Source: Chaetoderma sp. LZ-2023a (taxonomy: Eukaryota; Mollusca; Caudofoveata; Chaetodermatida; Chaetodermatidae). From it: a DNA stretch of 64,000 nt. Below, in pieces: positions 12,111 through 23,257 of this stretch. The notes below the pieces were generated by a model. That model saw only the letters and a list, made by a program, of their open reading frames with translations, was not told the origin of the DNA and made no database searches. The stretch covers positions 50,904,363-50,968,362 of the forward strand of contig CM067367.1 of NCBI GenBank assembly GCA_034401795.1, given 5' to 3'. Numbering within the stretch: the stretch's first letter is position 1; each line of letters starts with the position of its first letter. Position numbers and translations under genes: made by a program.

Positions 12111-13068
12111 ATATTACCTAGACCTTAGCCATGTTTTGCTAAACCTTACCTAGCCCTTAGCAAGGCTTTGCCAGGCCTTTCCTAGGTATTAACCAGGCTT
12201 TGCTAAGCCTTATTTGTGCCTTACCTAGGCCGTAGGCAGACTTTGCTATGCCTTACCTAGACCGTAGCTAGGCCTTAGCTAAGCCTTGCACTACATTACA
12301 TAGGTTTTAACCATGATTTGCTAAATATTACCTAGGCCGTACCTAGGCCTTAGCCAGAGTTTATTGGTCATTACCTAGGCCTTAGCCAGACTGTGCTAAT
12401 ATTTACCTGGGTCGCATCCAGGCTTTGCCAGACCATTCGTAGGCCGTAACCAAGCTTTGGTAAGACTTACCAGGGCCTTACCTAGCCCATAACCAGGCTT
12501 TGCTAAGCGCTAACTAGGCATTAGTCAGGCTTGACTAGGTCTTATTTAGCCCTTAAAAAGGCCTTAGCCAGGCTTTTCTAAGCCTTACCTAGGCCTTAGT
12601 CAGGCTGTGATAGACTTTACCTAGACGTTAGCCAGACTTTGCTAGACAATGCCTACGCATTAGCGAGACTTTGCTAGGTCTTAGCTAGGCCTTACCTAGA
12701 CCTTATCTAGGTTTTGTTAAGCCGGACTTAGGTCGTATCCAAGCTTTGCAATACCATAGATAGGCCTTAGCCAGGCTTTGTTAGACCGTACCTAGATATT
12801 ACCTAGGCCTTAGCCAGGCTTTGCTAATCCTTACCTAGACATTACCTAGATCTTAGTAAGGCTGTAATAGACCGCTGGCATACATTAGATAGGCTTTCCT
12901 AGGCCTTAAATAGGACTTAATATAGACAGTAGTCACGCCTTATCCATGCCCTAGCTAGGCCTTAGCCAGGCTTTGCTAGGCTTAACATATACCTTAGCCA
13001 GACCTTGCTAAGATTTACCTCGGCCTTGCCGGGGCCTTAGCCAGGCTTTGCTAAGCCTTAACTAGCCC
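12111..13068 (-). repeat. Satellite array, inverted block
   Basis: The same satellite in the opposite orientation: typical text is CCTTAGCCAGGCTTTGCTA followed by CCTTACCTAGG. The switch falls at about 12100-12115 with no intervening unique sequence. The block ends at about 13068 where the sequence becomes non-repetitive. Confidence 0.95.
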
Positions 13069-14110
13069 AGCCAGAACCTTCGTGAGTGTAGTTGTCAAGC
13101 CTTGCAACACCTTGGCTTTGGTATCTTTCACAGGCACGTCAATGACGCTTACCTTAAGGAACACCTGTTTCTGAGACCAGATCAGTGGGCCTGTGGTCAA
13201 TCCAGTCTGGGACTCTGTCCTGGTTGAAGATGCCCTCCAGTAGATTGTCAAATTTGGCGTTTGAGCTTCTTTGGAGCCGTTGTGAGCTTCTCAGTAGCTG
13301 TTGTTGCCCAGTGTCCCTAAATGGACGTTCAGACACTATCCATGTCTTTTGGAGGGAGCCGGCTTGGGATGGGGCCGAGTCCAGTGGTACTACCAACTAC
13401 ATGGCTAGTGTGATACATCCCAAAATCTTGTTATAGCTGAGGGCTGGTAGAGCCCTTGGGGCTGGTCGGGTAGGATTTTCTGTTTGAAAGCTGATGGGTG
13501 AGATTTGCCTCATTGTCATCACAGGGTGGGATTAATTTTAGCTTGTCATTATTCTACTACTAGGCTTTAAACATTTCATGTAAGGTGAACGGACGGCAAA
13601 ATATGGAATGCGGCTACTAATATACATAATCGACATATCTTGATTGGAGAAATTGTATCAATGTACTATCCAGTCGAACCTAAGGTATTGAAGCAAAATT
13701 GAAATGTCTAGCAATATGAACGGATGGTAGGGGGCACCGACAGACAGATGAACGGATGAGTTTGCGCAAACAATAAAAGTCTCATTCAACACACATTTAA
13801 TGTATCAATAATATACTCCAATTAAATCTCTGGTTAGCATCGAAAAACGGGAATATACAAGGATTTACACCTGTCAAAGAAGTGGAAATCTAAGCTATAG
13901 AAGCAATGCTAAAATATTCCCGGATTTAGACATGTCCAGCAAGATGAACGGCACGAGCAGGTAGACTGATAAAGTATATGAGGCGTCTTCAAAGAATCAG
14001 AATCAATCTATAGGTCTAAAGTTGTATCAATAAGCTCCCAGTAGAAGCTAAAATGAAACGTCATTACATTTTGAATAACAATACAAACTTAACATATCAA
14101 AAGAATGCAA
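13069..14110. other. Unassigned stretch after the satellite
   Basis: 13069-13560 is GC-richer than its surroundings and has overlapping open frames of 66-83 codons on both strands, none with a motif I recognise. 13560-14110 is AT-rich and contains two similar sentences around CAGCAAGATGAACGG and CTAGCAATATGAACGGATGG, suggesting old local duplication. I assign no function. Confidence 0.5.
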
Positions 14111-14214
14111 GCTAAAATACTCTATTACCATATATCACACCCATGGCATAACTACATAGAAAAAACTTTATAAAGAGCTGATAACATAACAGAATTCTAC
14201 AAAGCCATTACTAT

Positions 14215-14600
14215 TTGCACACCGTGTAGTAGTAGGCCCAACTGGCGAGCATAGCTAAACAACAAGTGGTAAAGCGACTCATCAATAATTAGCAGTAAGT
14301 AACTGCTACTCATTGACGCCATTGAGCCGATTCATGACCAGCAGGCTAAGTAGATCATATGTAGTCTAACGTAGCACAGCGTATAGTATTGGGCCCAAAT
14401 GGCGAGTGCAGTAACAAAAGGTCATTCATTGACGCCAGTTGGCCGATTCTTAAATACCGAGCAGGCGTAGTAGCCTTTATGTCGTAAAATGCACAAAGCA
14501 AAAGTATACAAACTATGACTACATAGATGGTGCTCTGGGTTCACATTCTAAGTTTACATCATTGTAAGTTTTTTATAAATTACCCTGGAACAAATACACC
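14215..14600 (-). repeat. Tandem duplication in the 3' UTR of LINE A
   Basis: Two imperfect copies of about 190 bp, 14215-14400 and 14400-14600, sharing GTAGTAGGCCCAACTGGCGAG-like text, CATTGACGCCA and GCCGATTC. LINE C has the same duplication at 22560-23050, so it belongs to the family and is not a private event. Confidence 0.75.
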
Positions 14601-14899
14601 TACAGTAAACATTTACAACAGGATGTTAATTGTATATATGTAAGATGTCATACTCTGTTAACCTAATGAACTCAGAATATTGACACGATGCTCAATTGAT
14701 ATTTAAATATACCGATTCCCAAGGTTAGGTTATTCGTCAAAATTATCATCTCCTAAGACATTAAAAATTTTAAATAAAGGCAAGTAAATAAAATAAAATA
14801 CCATATATCAATAGACAACAAGCAGCGATAGCTTATACAAGTTCTGCTTCTGCTATTTTTATATATCCGTGTTCAATTGATACTGGGCAAGTTTTTCAC

Positions 14900-17800
14900 C
14901 ATACATCTTTAAATCGACTTTCTTTTCCATGTTCCACTAGCCTGTAAAATTCACAATGAATGCAGTTTATCAACAATGATCGAAATAGGGCTTGTATGGC
15001 TCTTTGGTGGTTGTTTCCTGTTTTATCGCTGGCCTCTGAACACCGATGCTTCCAAATGGCCCACCCTCCTACACTCCTTGCTATTAATGATTCGTCCGAT
15101 AGTTGAGCAATCTTTGAACATAATTGTTTCAGCCATTAATTTCACATATTTGATTCCATATTTAAGCAAGGAGCATATTGATATATACCCAAAAGCCTGT
15201 AGCTATACAACACTGTGTAAACAGATGGTCTATTGTTTCCTCCCCGGTATTACATAATAAACACCGGTCTGTACTTGTTATTTTGCACATATAAGTCAGA
15301 TGGCCGACCCATAGCCTTCGATGGAGTAATTGCCAAGCCAGGTCGCATGCGTTTGGGTAGACAAGGTAGATGTATTGTTTTCCACGCATTTTTCCAGTTC
15401 TTTGGCGTGCATCCTAAAGTGTTTCAATGTGTAACTGCAACAGGAGTCTGTCTCCGACTTTGCATTAGCATTCCATACCAGTTTCTAGATGCCATGTTGT
15501 ATTTTTTATGCTCTGGCATAAATACTAATGTTGGTTGCAACATATCTCTGTTGCCACGTGCTTTCGGTAATTTGAACCATTCACCAGGTATTGCATTCTT
15601 TATTCTAAGAAATAAGCGTTGGGCATCAATATGCCTCATTGATGTTGCTCTTACTACATCCTGCATCGCAATCCATTTGCGAGATTTTGGATTTACTAAA
15701 TCACGTAAAAATTGAATGCTATTTTTGGCCATAGAGGGCAAATATAATACAGCATCATTATCACGAATCAACTCGTTGCCCCCAAAGACGGTGCTCTAAG
15801 GCAGCTGCCCAACAACTGGGTTGTGGCATCGATCGTGTAAATATTTTTAAAGCTTCGAGCTGTTCTTTACATACGTTTGGTATCTTCTGATGGTTAGGTG
15901 GCAGTTTATTGCACAAAAATAAACATTCTACTGGAAATGGATCTACGTACCTTTGTAGAAGTGTTTTTGCAATACTTGACCAAGATAAGTTTGAAGTGAG
16001 TAACTTATTCAAGAATTTCAGTGTTAGTGAAGCACACTTTGCTAAAACATTAACTAAATCCAGGCCTCCATCATGCTTTTCATTGGTGAGGATTGACTGC
16101 GATACTAAATGGGCTTTGTCCTCCCATAAGAAGGACAAAAGTAACGTGTTGATCTTTGACTCTACTGATTTGGGCATATGAACTACAGAAGCGTTATACC
16201 CCAGTCCAGATAAAATTAAATTATTACGGACAAATGTCCTGCCACATACGGTTAGGCGACGTCGTTTCCAATTTACTAATGCACACTTTAGCTTGGATAG
16301 CCTTTCTTCCCAGTTTATTATTACATCCTGTTCTCTACTAAAGTAAATACCCAAAATCATCTGAGCAGTTAATATGCATAACATTGTCAGTTCTGTCCTT
16401 CCAAGCGCCCAAAAATAATCCCATAGATTTGACTCTATTGACTTTAAGCCCTGATGCATTTTGAAAACCTGATAATACTCCATTTAAAATTCTAAAATCT
16501 GAATTTTTACCTGCAAACACAGTCGTATCATCTACATATTGAGACACCTTTAGTGGCCTCTCTGCTCCTGTTCAACTAATTGAATAAGGTCTCGTATAAG
16601 CAATGTGTTGTTTAATATCATTCTTCCTGGTACAGAGCATGTTTGATCATCATCAATTACTTCGCCTAGGACTGCACCAAGTTTTAATGTTAGTGCCCGA
16701 GTAATAATCTTATAGTTTACACAGAGTAGAGAGATTGATCAATAATTCTGTATTTTATTCCTGTCACCCCTCTTGTATATAAGCCGAACATATGCTTGGG
16801 CCATCGAAGGAGGGAAATGGCCTTGCTTAAAAATGCTAGCTGCTGTTTCTTCTAATACTGGACCAAATATGTGCCAGAATGTTTGATAAAATTCGACTGG
16901 AAGTCCGTCGCAGCCAGGAGACTTTTCTAACTTCATACCTTTGAGGGAATTTGTCAAATCATCAATTGTTAGTGATTGGTCAAAACCTTTGTGACATGAA
17001 TCTGGAAGTCTTTGCATTATATTAGCTAAAATATCCCTAGTTGCAGCTTCATCACTTCCCTCAGATTTATACAATGATTTGTAAAATGTGGATACTGTTT
17101 CCATCATCTCTGCATTTGAGGACAGTGATACATCATCATTTGTCTTCAGTGAGTGCATCAATTTCTCTATACCTCTTGCTTTTTACAACTTACAAAAGTA
17201 ACGTGTAGGCTTTTCGCCCTTGGTGTACATTTGTGCTCTTGACCTTATTTTGGCCCCATCAAACTGATATTGCTCTATTTCATTTAGTCCAAATTTTAAT
17301 TTAACCAATAGTTCGTAATAATTATATTCTCCATCATTAATTTTCTTATTAATTTTACACACCGACCTCTGAAGCACCTTTTTCCGCTTTCACATTTCTC
17401 GTGCTTTCCTGATGGTCTACTGCCTTGAAATATGTTTCAGGTCGGATTTAGCATCCTCACACCACTCTGTTATACATTCATACAAACTTCTCTTTTCATC
17501 CCAATGCGATAGCAACTCTCTCGTAACAATGCTACGTTGAGTTTCCAAAATCCATCTCCTCGTTTGATCCAGTCAGCATTGTCTAATGTGATGGAAAACA
17601 TATTGTGATCAGAGAAAGTTACTGGTTTTATGTTAGTTTCACACATGTAACCTTTCAATGAGCGTTCTACATAGACCCTGTCCAATCTGGATGCTTTCTT
17701 TCCATCAGTTGAAAACCAAGTGAAGTCCCTGCCCTCTGGATTTTCAATCCGATAAGTGTCTAACAAGCTTTTATATTCACAGATGTGTTTCAAAATATTA

Positions 17801-18311
17801 GATGAGTCTTTATAATTAGACCTAGTGTTTCTGTCTTTAGCTTCATCTAATATGCAATTAAAGTCACCGCCCATAATTAGGTTTTCAGTCTTGAATTTTT
17901 ATACATATTTAGAAATTCACGACGCAATTGATGAGAGGTTGGCGCATAAAGGCACATCAAATTTAAACTTGTGTTTAGTACATCAACTGATACACAAATC
18001 CATCTACCATTTATATCTGATGACGAGGATATAACGTCGACATAGTTGAGATAGTGGGGCAAGATAAGAATGGCCACTCCAGCACTATTGTCTTGTGATA
18101 AAGAATAAAAAATCTGCCCTTTTGAAATATTTTTGAGAGATTCATACACTTAATGTTTTTGAATTTTGATCCCCTGTAGAAAAGCAATATCAACCCTCTC
18201 ATTTGCTAATTCTTCAAGCAAGTTACGCTGCTTGACTTCGGTATTTAATCCTCTGCAATTTATGGTGCAGATAATCATAATTGGTAAAATGATGTTTACA
18301 ACCACCATCAT
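14900..18311 (-). pseudogene. LINE A ORF2: endonuclease + reverse transcriptase, broken
   Basis: Starts ATGATGGTG at 18311, one base overlapping the ORF1 stop. Endonuclease pieces lie at 18149-17877 and 17874-17470 (GGDFNCILD, SRLDRVYV, TFSDHN motifs). RT finger/palm N-terminal part is at 17161-16739, ending IQNY then a stop where copy C continues. At about 16575 an internal deletion of roughly 105 codons removes RT motifs A and B and joins LVEQEQ directly to the segment before YVDD (16547-16338). The thumb region follows at 16483-15761. A +1 frame change at the G5 run (15779-15783) leads to 15771-15424 and the C-terminal zinc domain (CLLC...H...C) at 15389-15162. The YVDD site itself is intact, but without motif A the enzyme cannot work. 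Confidence 0.85.
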
Positions 18312-19660
18312 TAGATTAACTTTGTTTGTTTTTTAGCTCGTTTCTTAGACCATTTACCTAATTTTCCTGCGAATTCAATGTTTCCTAGTTCTACTACAGA
18401 CAAATATTCATATGTGGAAATATCGGAATCATGGCGCAGTAGACGATATTTAACGCCTCTCGCCATTACATAGGTCACTAACACTTCACCACCTTCTGAT
18501 CAGTACATCACCATTTCATCTTTCATCTATGAACTCTGTGTTTGTATTGACACATCTGAGTCTGCAAGTGGCATTGTATCATCATCCATATCATTTTCCT
18601 CAATCTCAGATTCTGAGCTATTGTCTTCTTTCTGGCGCTTATTGCCACTTGCCTTACATTTGGCAGCAACACCATTCCCCATAGCTTCAAGCTGACTTAG
18701 ATCAATCGGTTTAGTGGGAAATCGACAGAGCTTTCTGTTTTCTGTGACATAAATTTACTCTCTCCTAATATTAAGTCTAAAGAGTAGTGATCTGCATCTC
18801 CATTACTATCGTTATTCGAGTTTCAATTACATCCAAAATGCGCCCCACCACATTTTGACTAATTTCTGGGGTTAAAGTTATTCCCTCCTCTAATATTTCT
18901 ATCTCATTATCTGCAGTTACTTCAATACGATTTGCTGCCTTTTTTGTCTCCTTTATAATGGCATGAAACTCGACGGTAGCTTCTGCAGCGATGTCATCAG
19001 AAGCATTTGTCTCAGGGGCATCCTTCAATGTAGGATTGCGTACTTCTACTGTGGGGTTGTTTTTGTTGTTGGGATAGCGCCATTTGAAATGGCCAGTTGA
19101 ACCACAGTGCAAACATTTATTTCTATTTGGGCAATCTGCTGCAAAATGGTCAGTACTAAGGCAGATTCTACATTCTTTTAACTTCCCTCTATACCGTAAG
19201 GGCAGAACAAAGCTCCCATCAAGAGTCAATCTGTTTGGAAAAGTACTATCCACTTTTTCAATCCAGATGCGCCTTACACCATTCGCCAAAGTTCTGTCAA
19301 ACGGATATGTTTCCCTTTCGATCTTTTGTATTTACCATACTTTTTCAGTTCATTCATGATTCGTTCATCTGGAATCTCCAATGGAACTTTCATTTTAACT
19401 AACAACCTATCCGACTCGATTTCTTCCACATTACACACTTCGCCTTTCACAACAAGGTCCTCTTCTAGCAGCTTCTCCTTAATACTTTCATTCGCCACAG
19501 TCACATTCCATACAGTTTTAGTAACATTGATAAGCCCCTGCAAAACAGCAGGTCCCGCGCCAACGACGTCCTTTAACCCATGATAAACGTCGATAGCCGT
19601 GACACCCTACCCCTTAGTTGTTATTTTAAGGCTTAGGGTACGCTTATAGAAGGTTGCCAT
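18311..19660 (-). pseudogene. LINE A ORF1: CCHC RNA-binding protein, broken
   Basis: ATG at 19660 (in CCATGG context), stop TAA at 18313-18311 which shares its last base with the ORF2 ATG (TAATG). The N-terminal part is interrupted by a TAG near 19605. The fragment 19543-19274 covers the conserved middle (KMKVPLEIPDERIMNELKKYG). 19289-18777 carries two CCHC knuckles, CRICLSTDHFAADC and CLHCGSTGHFKWRY, the second with Tyr in place of the last Cys. An acidic linker and a basic tail (KWSKKRAKKQTK) follow. The ORF1 product of such LINEs coats the element RNA. Dead copy. Confidence 0.8.
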
Positions 19661-20187
19661 GGTGTTTAAAAAAAAGAGGAAACCAATACTACTACAATAT
19701 ATAATGTCGATAATACAAATATATAATACCAAGACGTCGGGGAAAGAGCTAAACACTAAATAAATAGTGTCCCCTTTTGAAACCCTGACGTCTACCAACA
19801 AATATACGGATAGAGAGTACAGTCGTATATTTGCTAGTTTGAACCACTTATTAAGTGGTTCACTAACACCTACCCGATTGAAGTGGTTTCCTAATGTATA
19901 CCAACATATTACAATAATATATTTGTTAGTCTGTTCGAGATAAGCGGGGACAGTCAACTGACTATAAAGATTTATATAATCAAAGAACTAGGCTTGCGCT
20001 TACAAATGACAAAGGAATTAAATCCATTCACTCAAACGATCTTGCCAAATATAATGAGCTAGCCAACGAACTATAGAAATAGCATACTGGCGTGGGGAGA
20101 AATGTACTGCATTGACCCCAGTAAGAGGAGCCCTATTAAATGGCGGAAACCGCCAGCTAAGAGGAGTGCCTTTAGAAAATGGACACT
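19661..20187 (-). promoter_or_regulatory. LINE A 5' UTR
   Basis: This region aligns with 28529-29037 upstream of LINE C, ending on both at GAAAATGGA(G/C)AC-like text, so it defines the family 5' UTR of about 0.5 kb. It contains a small inverted repeat AACCACTT(A/C)...TAAGTGGTT (about 19836-19861), which could fold in the RNA. Internal promoters are expected in LINE 5' UTRs; no specific site is recognisable. Confidence 0.65.
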
Positions 20188-20332
20188 GAACTGGAAGGCA
20201 TTGCTGTCTTATTTTCCAATCCAGTCCAATCACGCCCAAAACGTTTTGTCCTGAAAAGATTTTAAGGAACTACTAAGCTGCAATCAATCTGCAAATTTGT
20301 CTTTTTCCATTTTTCCATTGCATATTTCAACT

Positions 20333-21559
20333 TTACACAATCTTCAAAATAACTAATAGCCCAGAATCAATGGAAACCATCTCGCCTCTACACCACTTGA
20401 CTTTAAATCGATGGAGGCTATTTCCCTTCAGTGATGCATGGTATTCACATTGTAGACAATATGCAAACGAGTCATCAAAAATATTTTTTAATTTCGTAAA
20501 GTGGATAGTGCTAGGATCGTCAAGTACATCGTAGGCTCTAGAGCAACGGTATTTCCAAATGCTCCATTTGCCTAAACTAAGGCAAAATAATGCGATTTTT
20601 TTATCATCATTATTTACATTATATCCAGAAAGGTCGTGAAACAGTATTTCGGGAAATGCAATTTGGAACTGCGATGCATCAAACTTAATTAAAACACGTT
20701 TGATGTATGTCCAAAACTGAGCAATAACAGTGCAATCCACAAATAAATGGTATTCTGTATCATTTAATAAAGAACCATTAAATTTCCAAAACCCAGGACC
20801 ACGTTTTATCCAGTCAGCATTGTCAATGCTTATAGAAACTACACTGTGATCTGAGAAAGTTATTGGACATATGTTTGTCTGTGAAAGATTACCTTTCAGT
20901 GATCTTTGCACATATATTCTATCCAAGCGAGATGCTGTTTGGCCATTAGCTGTCACCCTAGTAAAAGCACAACCATCGGGTTCTAAAAGCCAATAGCTAT
21001 CCAGTAAATGTTCAGCATCACAAATCTGTTTTAAGCGATAATGAGTAGTGTCATTATAATTACATAATGAACGTCTATCTTTATTGTCTAAGATACAATT
21101 AAAATCACCTCCCAAAATAAGATTTTCTGAACAATCATGGATCATGGATGCAATGTTGGAGAAGAGTGCAGCCTGTGGCCCATGAGATGCTGGGGCATAA
21201 ATTGACATAATATTTACTCTGGTATCAGAGACGTCACATGTGACTTTAACCCACCGACCAGCAGTGTCAGTATCTGATGAAATGATGTTTATGGACCCGA
21301 GACATTTGGGTAAAAATAAAATAGAAACTCCTGCACTTGGCTCAGTGGCATCAAATGTAAACACTTCACCTTGGGCAAGTTGTTTAAAACTTTCGATGGC
21401 TTCAGGGCTTCGGAGCCTTGTTTCCTGAAGCAGAGCAATATCAACTCTAAGCTGCAGCAATTTTTCCAACAATAATCGTTGTTTTAAAATGTGGTTGAGG
21501 CGGCTACAATTTAATGTACAAATAATCATAAAAATTAGGAATCTGTATATATTGGCCAT
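20333..21559 (-). CDS. LINE B ORF2 derivative: endonuclease fused to C-terminal domain, RT deleted
   Basis: A continuous 408-codon frame from ATG at 21559. Residues 14-250 form an APE-type LINE endonuclease with the expected motifs: N17, QET at 45-47, GGDFN at 150-154, SRLDRIY at 210-216 and SDH at 236-238. All the catalytic positions I can judge are present. At about residue 266 the sequence jumps from the end of the endonuclease (GPGFWKFNGSLL) to the tail of the zinc domain (YHLFVDC, matching EHLFAEC of copy C) and continues to the normal C-terminus. The whole reverse transcriptase is gone, yet the junction preserved the frame and no stop has arisen. A product would nick DNA but not copy RNA. 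It could be chance preservation of a deletion derivative or a retained nuclease. Confidence 0.75.
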   Translation of the reverse strand: MANIYRFLIFMIICTLNCSRLNHILKQRLLLEKLLQLRVDIALLQETRLRSPEAIESFKQLAQGEVFTFDATEPSAGVSILFLPKCLGSINIISSDTDTAGRWVKVTCDVSDTRVNIMSIYAPASHGPQAALFSNIASMIHDCSENLILGGDFNCILDNKDRRSLCNYNDTTHYRLKQICDAEHLLDSYWLLEPDGCAFTRVTANGQTASRLDRIYVQRSLKGNLSQTNICPITFSDHSVVSISIDNADWIKRGPGFWKFNGSLLNDTEYHLFVDCTVIAQFWTYIKRVLIKFDASQFQIAFPEILFHDLSGYNVNNDDKKIALFCLSLGKWSIWKYRCSRAYDVLDDPSTIHFTKLKNIFDDSFAYCLQCEYHASLKGNSLHRFKVKWCRGEMVSIDSGLLVILKIV

Positions 21560-21564
21560 TATAC

Positions 21565-22405
21565 CTAATTAGATTTTGGTTTCTTACTTTTCTCCTGTTT
21601 GGCCCATTTGCCCATTTTACCAGTGAAATCGGAGGTTGAGAGATCAACAATTGTTAAATGTTGATATTTGGCAATATCAGAATCATTCCGCATATGCCTA
21701 TATCATACACCTTTCTGAGTAATATATGGTACTAAAATTCCTCCAGTTTCAGACCGGTAAACCACCATCTCATCAGAGCGCCGAGACTGTTGTGTTTGAA
21801 CGGAAATATCAGATTCTGCTATTGAAATCGAATCATCTATATCTTCCTGTTCATTTTCATCATCACCAGAACTCAGATCTTCTATCTGTCGTTTAAGAAC
21901 CTTTGGTTGTGCTTTGGTATTTGGCAAAATACTATCAGTCTCAGTTAATGGCGTTAGTGCAAAATCTGTTTCACTTTCTCTTGATTGTGACCTGAATTTA
22001 GTCTGACATGGGCAAAAACTAGTGTGTTCGCCATCTTGATCATCTTCCATATCAATGTCATTCTGTGATGGATTTGCACTAACATTTGATGACATTGTAA
22101 CATTATGATTGGCCCCTGACACTGGTGTTTGTGGTAACCCTTCTTCCAATACATCTATCAAAAAACTTCAGCGTGAACTGACACTGGGTTGGGCAGATTG
22201 TGTACATTAGCTACAGTAACAAATTCACTAACTTGATATTTTTCCTGTTTATTCTCATCTACATTTTGGCTGCCCACCACTAAACTATTTGTGGCCACCT
22301 TGCACTTCCATTTGTAGTGGTCAGTGCCACCACACAATAGACATTTGTCCTTATGGGGACAGGCGCTCGCCAGATGGGTCACACTACAACAGATACGGCA
22401 GAACT
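21565..22405 (-). pseudogene. LINE B ORF1, 3' half
   Basis: Two overlapping frames (22382-22158 and 22161-21703) cover the second half of ORF1. Knuckles CRICCSVTHLASAC and CLLCGGTDHYKWKC are visible at the truncated start, both complete CCHC. An acidic Ser/Asp-rich linker with a PKVLKRQIED-type nuclear-signal-like patch follows, then a basic tail ending at TAG 21567-21565, five bases before the ORF2 ATG. A frame change near 22160 and the 5' truncation make it non-functional. Confidence 0.75.
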
Positions 22406-22559
22406 AGTAAGCCTGATTATTATTACACCAAAACAAAAGATAAATAATGAGCATTAATACAATCTATAAATACATATGGCTTAAAAAGTATAGATACAAA
22501 ACAATAGGCTGATAAAACTCCGATAGCAAAACAAAACTTAACAAAGGCATTACTATTCA

Positions 22560-23050
22560 ACCCAGGTGTAGTAGTAGTAGACCCGTGTGGCGAGTGCAAC
22601 TATCCAACAAATGAAAAGTGCCTCGTCAATCAATGACAAATAAGTCAATCCTTGACGCCAGTGGGCTGATTCTTTAAAGATCAGCGGGCGTAGTAGCATT
22701 TGGGTAGTATAATACATATAGTCGGCAGAAAAATTACAGAAAAATAGATGGCGCTCTTGTTTACATTTTCAATTTACTTTATTGGAAGGTTTTGTAAATT
22801 ATCATTCAATCCATGTGTGGTAGTAGGCCCGTGTGGAGAGTGCAACTATTCAACAAATGAAAAGTGACTTGTCAATCAATGACATTCTTTAAAGATCAGC
22901 GGGCGTAGTAGTATTTGGGTAGCATAACATATATAGTCAGCAGGAAAATTACAGAACAATAGATGGAAATAGATGGTGCTCTTGTTTACATTTGTGATTT
23001 ACTTTGTTGTAAGGTTTTGTAAATTACCCAGGAACAAATAACCCTATAAA
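22560..23050 (-). repeat. Tandem duplication in the 3' UTR of LINE C
   Basis: Two copies of about 240 bp (22560-22805 and 22806-23050) sharing GTGTGGCGAGTGCAACTAT-like text, CAACAAATGAAAAGTG, GATCAGCGGGCGTAGTAG and ATAGATGG(C/T)GCTCTTGTTT. The arrangement matches 14215-14600 in copy A. Confidence 0.85.
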
Positions 23051-23257
23051 ACCCTGTGCAAGTTTCTAATATTACCCGGGACGATTTTATAATTCAATGG
23101 CAACTTACTTTATCGATTGATTATTAAATTACCCCAGTCTGTTTATTTGTTAACATGAATTATTAAACATAACAATATCAAAGTGCAGACTAAAATGAAT
23201 TACAGGAAACAGATTAATTAAAAGACACAGATAAATTAGCTATAGTAATTAAATGAT

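Larger units (their letters stand above)
14110..20187 (-). mobile_element. LINE copy A, Tx1/L1-like, decayed
   Basis: A minus-strand non-LTR retrotransposon of about 6 kb: 5' UTR, ORF1 with CCHC knuckles, ORF2 with APE-type endonuclease, reverse transcriptase and a C-terminal CCHC (zf-RVT type) domain, then a 3' UTR with an internal duplication. Such elements copy themselves by nicking target DNA and reverse-transcribing their RNA at the nick. The motif order and phrases such as KSPGCDGLPVEFYQTFW place it near the Tx1/L1 group (inference from memory of the family). Many frameshifts, stops and an RT deletion make it dead. Its 5' end abuts the 3' end of copy B. The 3' limit is approximate. Confidence 0.85.
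20188..22405 (-). mobile_element. LINE copy B, 5'-truncated and RT-deleted
   Basis: A related but clearly diverged LINE on the minus strand, squeezed between copies C and A. Its 5' end is cut inside ORF1 at the first CCHC knuckle (about 22405), exactly where the 3' region of copy C begins. Its 3' end meets the 5' UTR of copy A at about 20187. It keeps the ORF1 C-terminal half, the ORF2 endonuclease, and the extreme C-terminus of ORF2, with about 2.5 kb of RT missing. Confidence 0.8.

Noticed and set aside
8625..13068. Telomere or rDNA spacer repeat
   Set aside because: The unit does not resemble TTAGGG-type repeats and no rRNA sequence is nearby.
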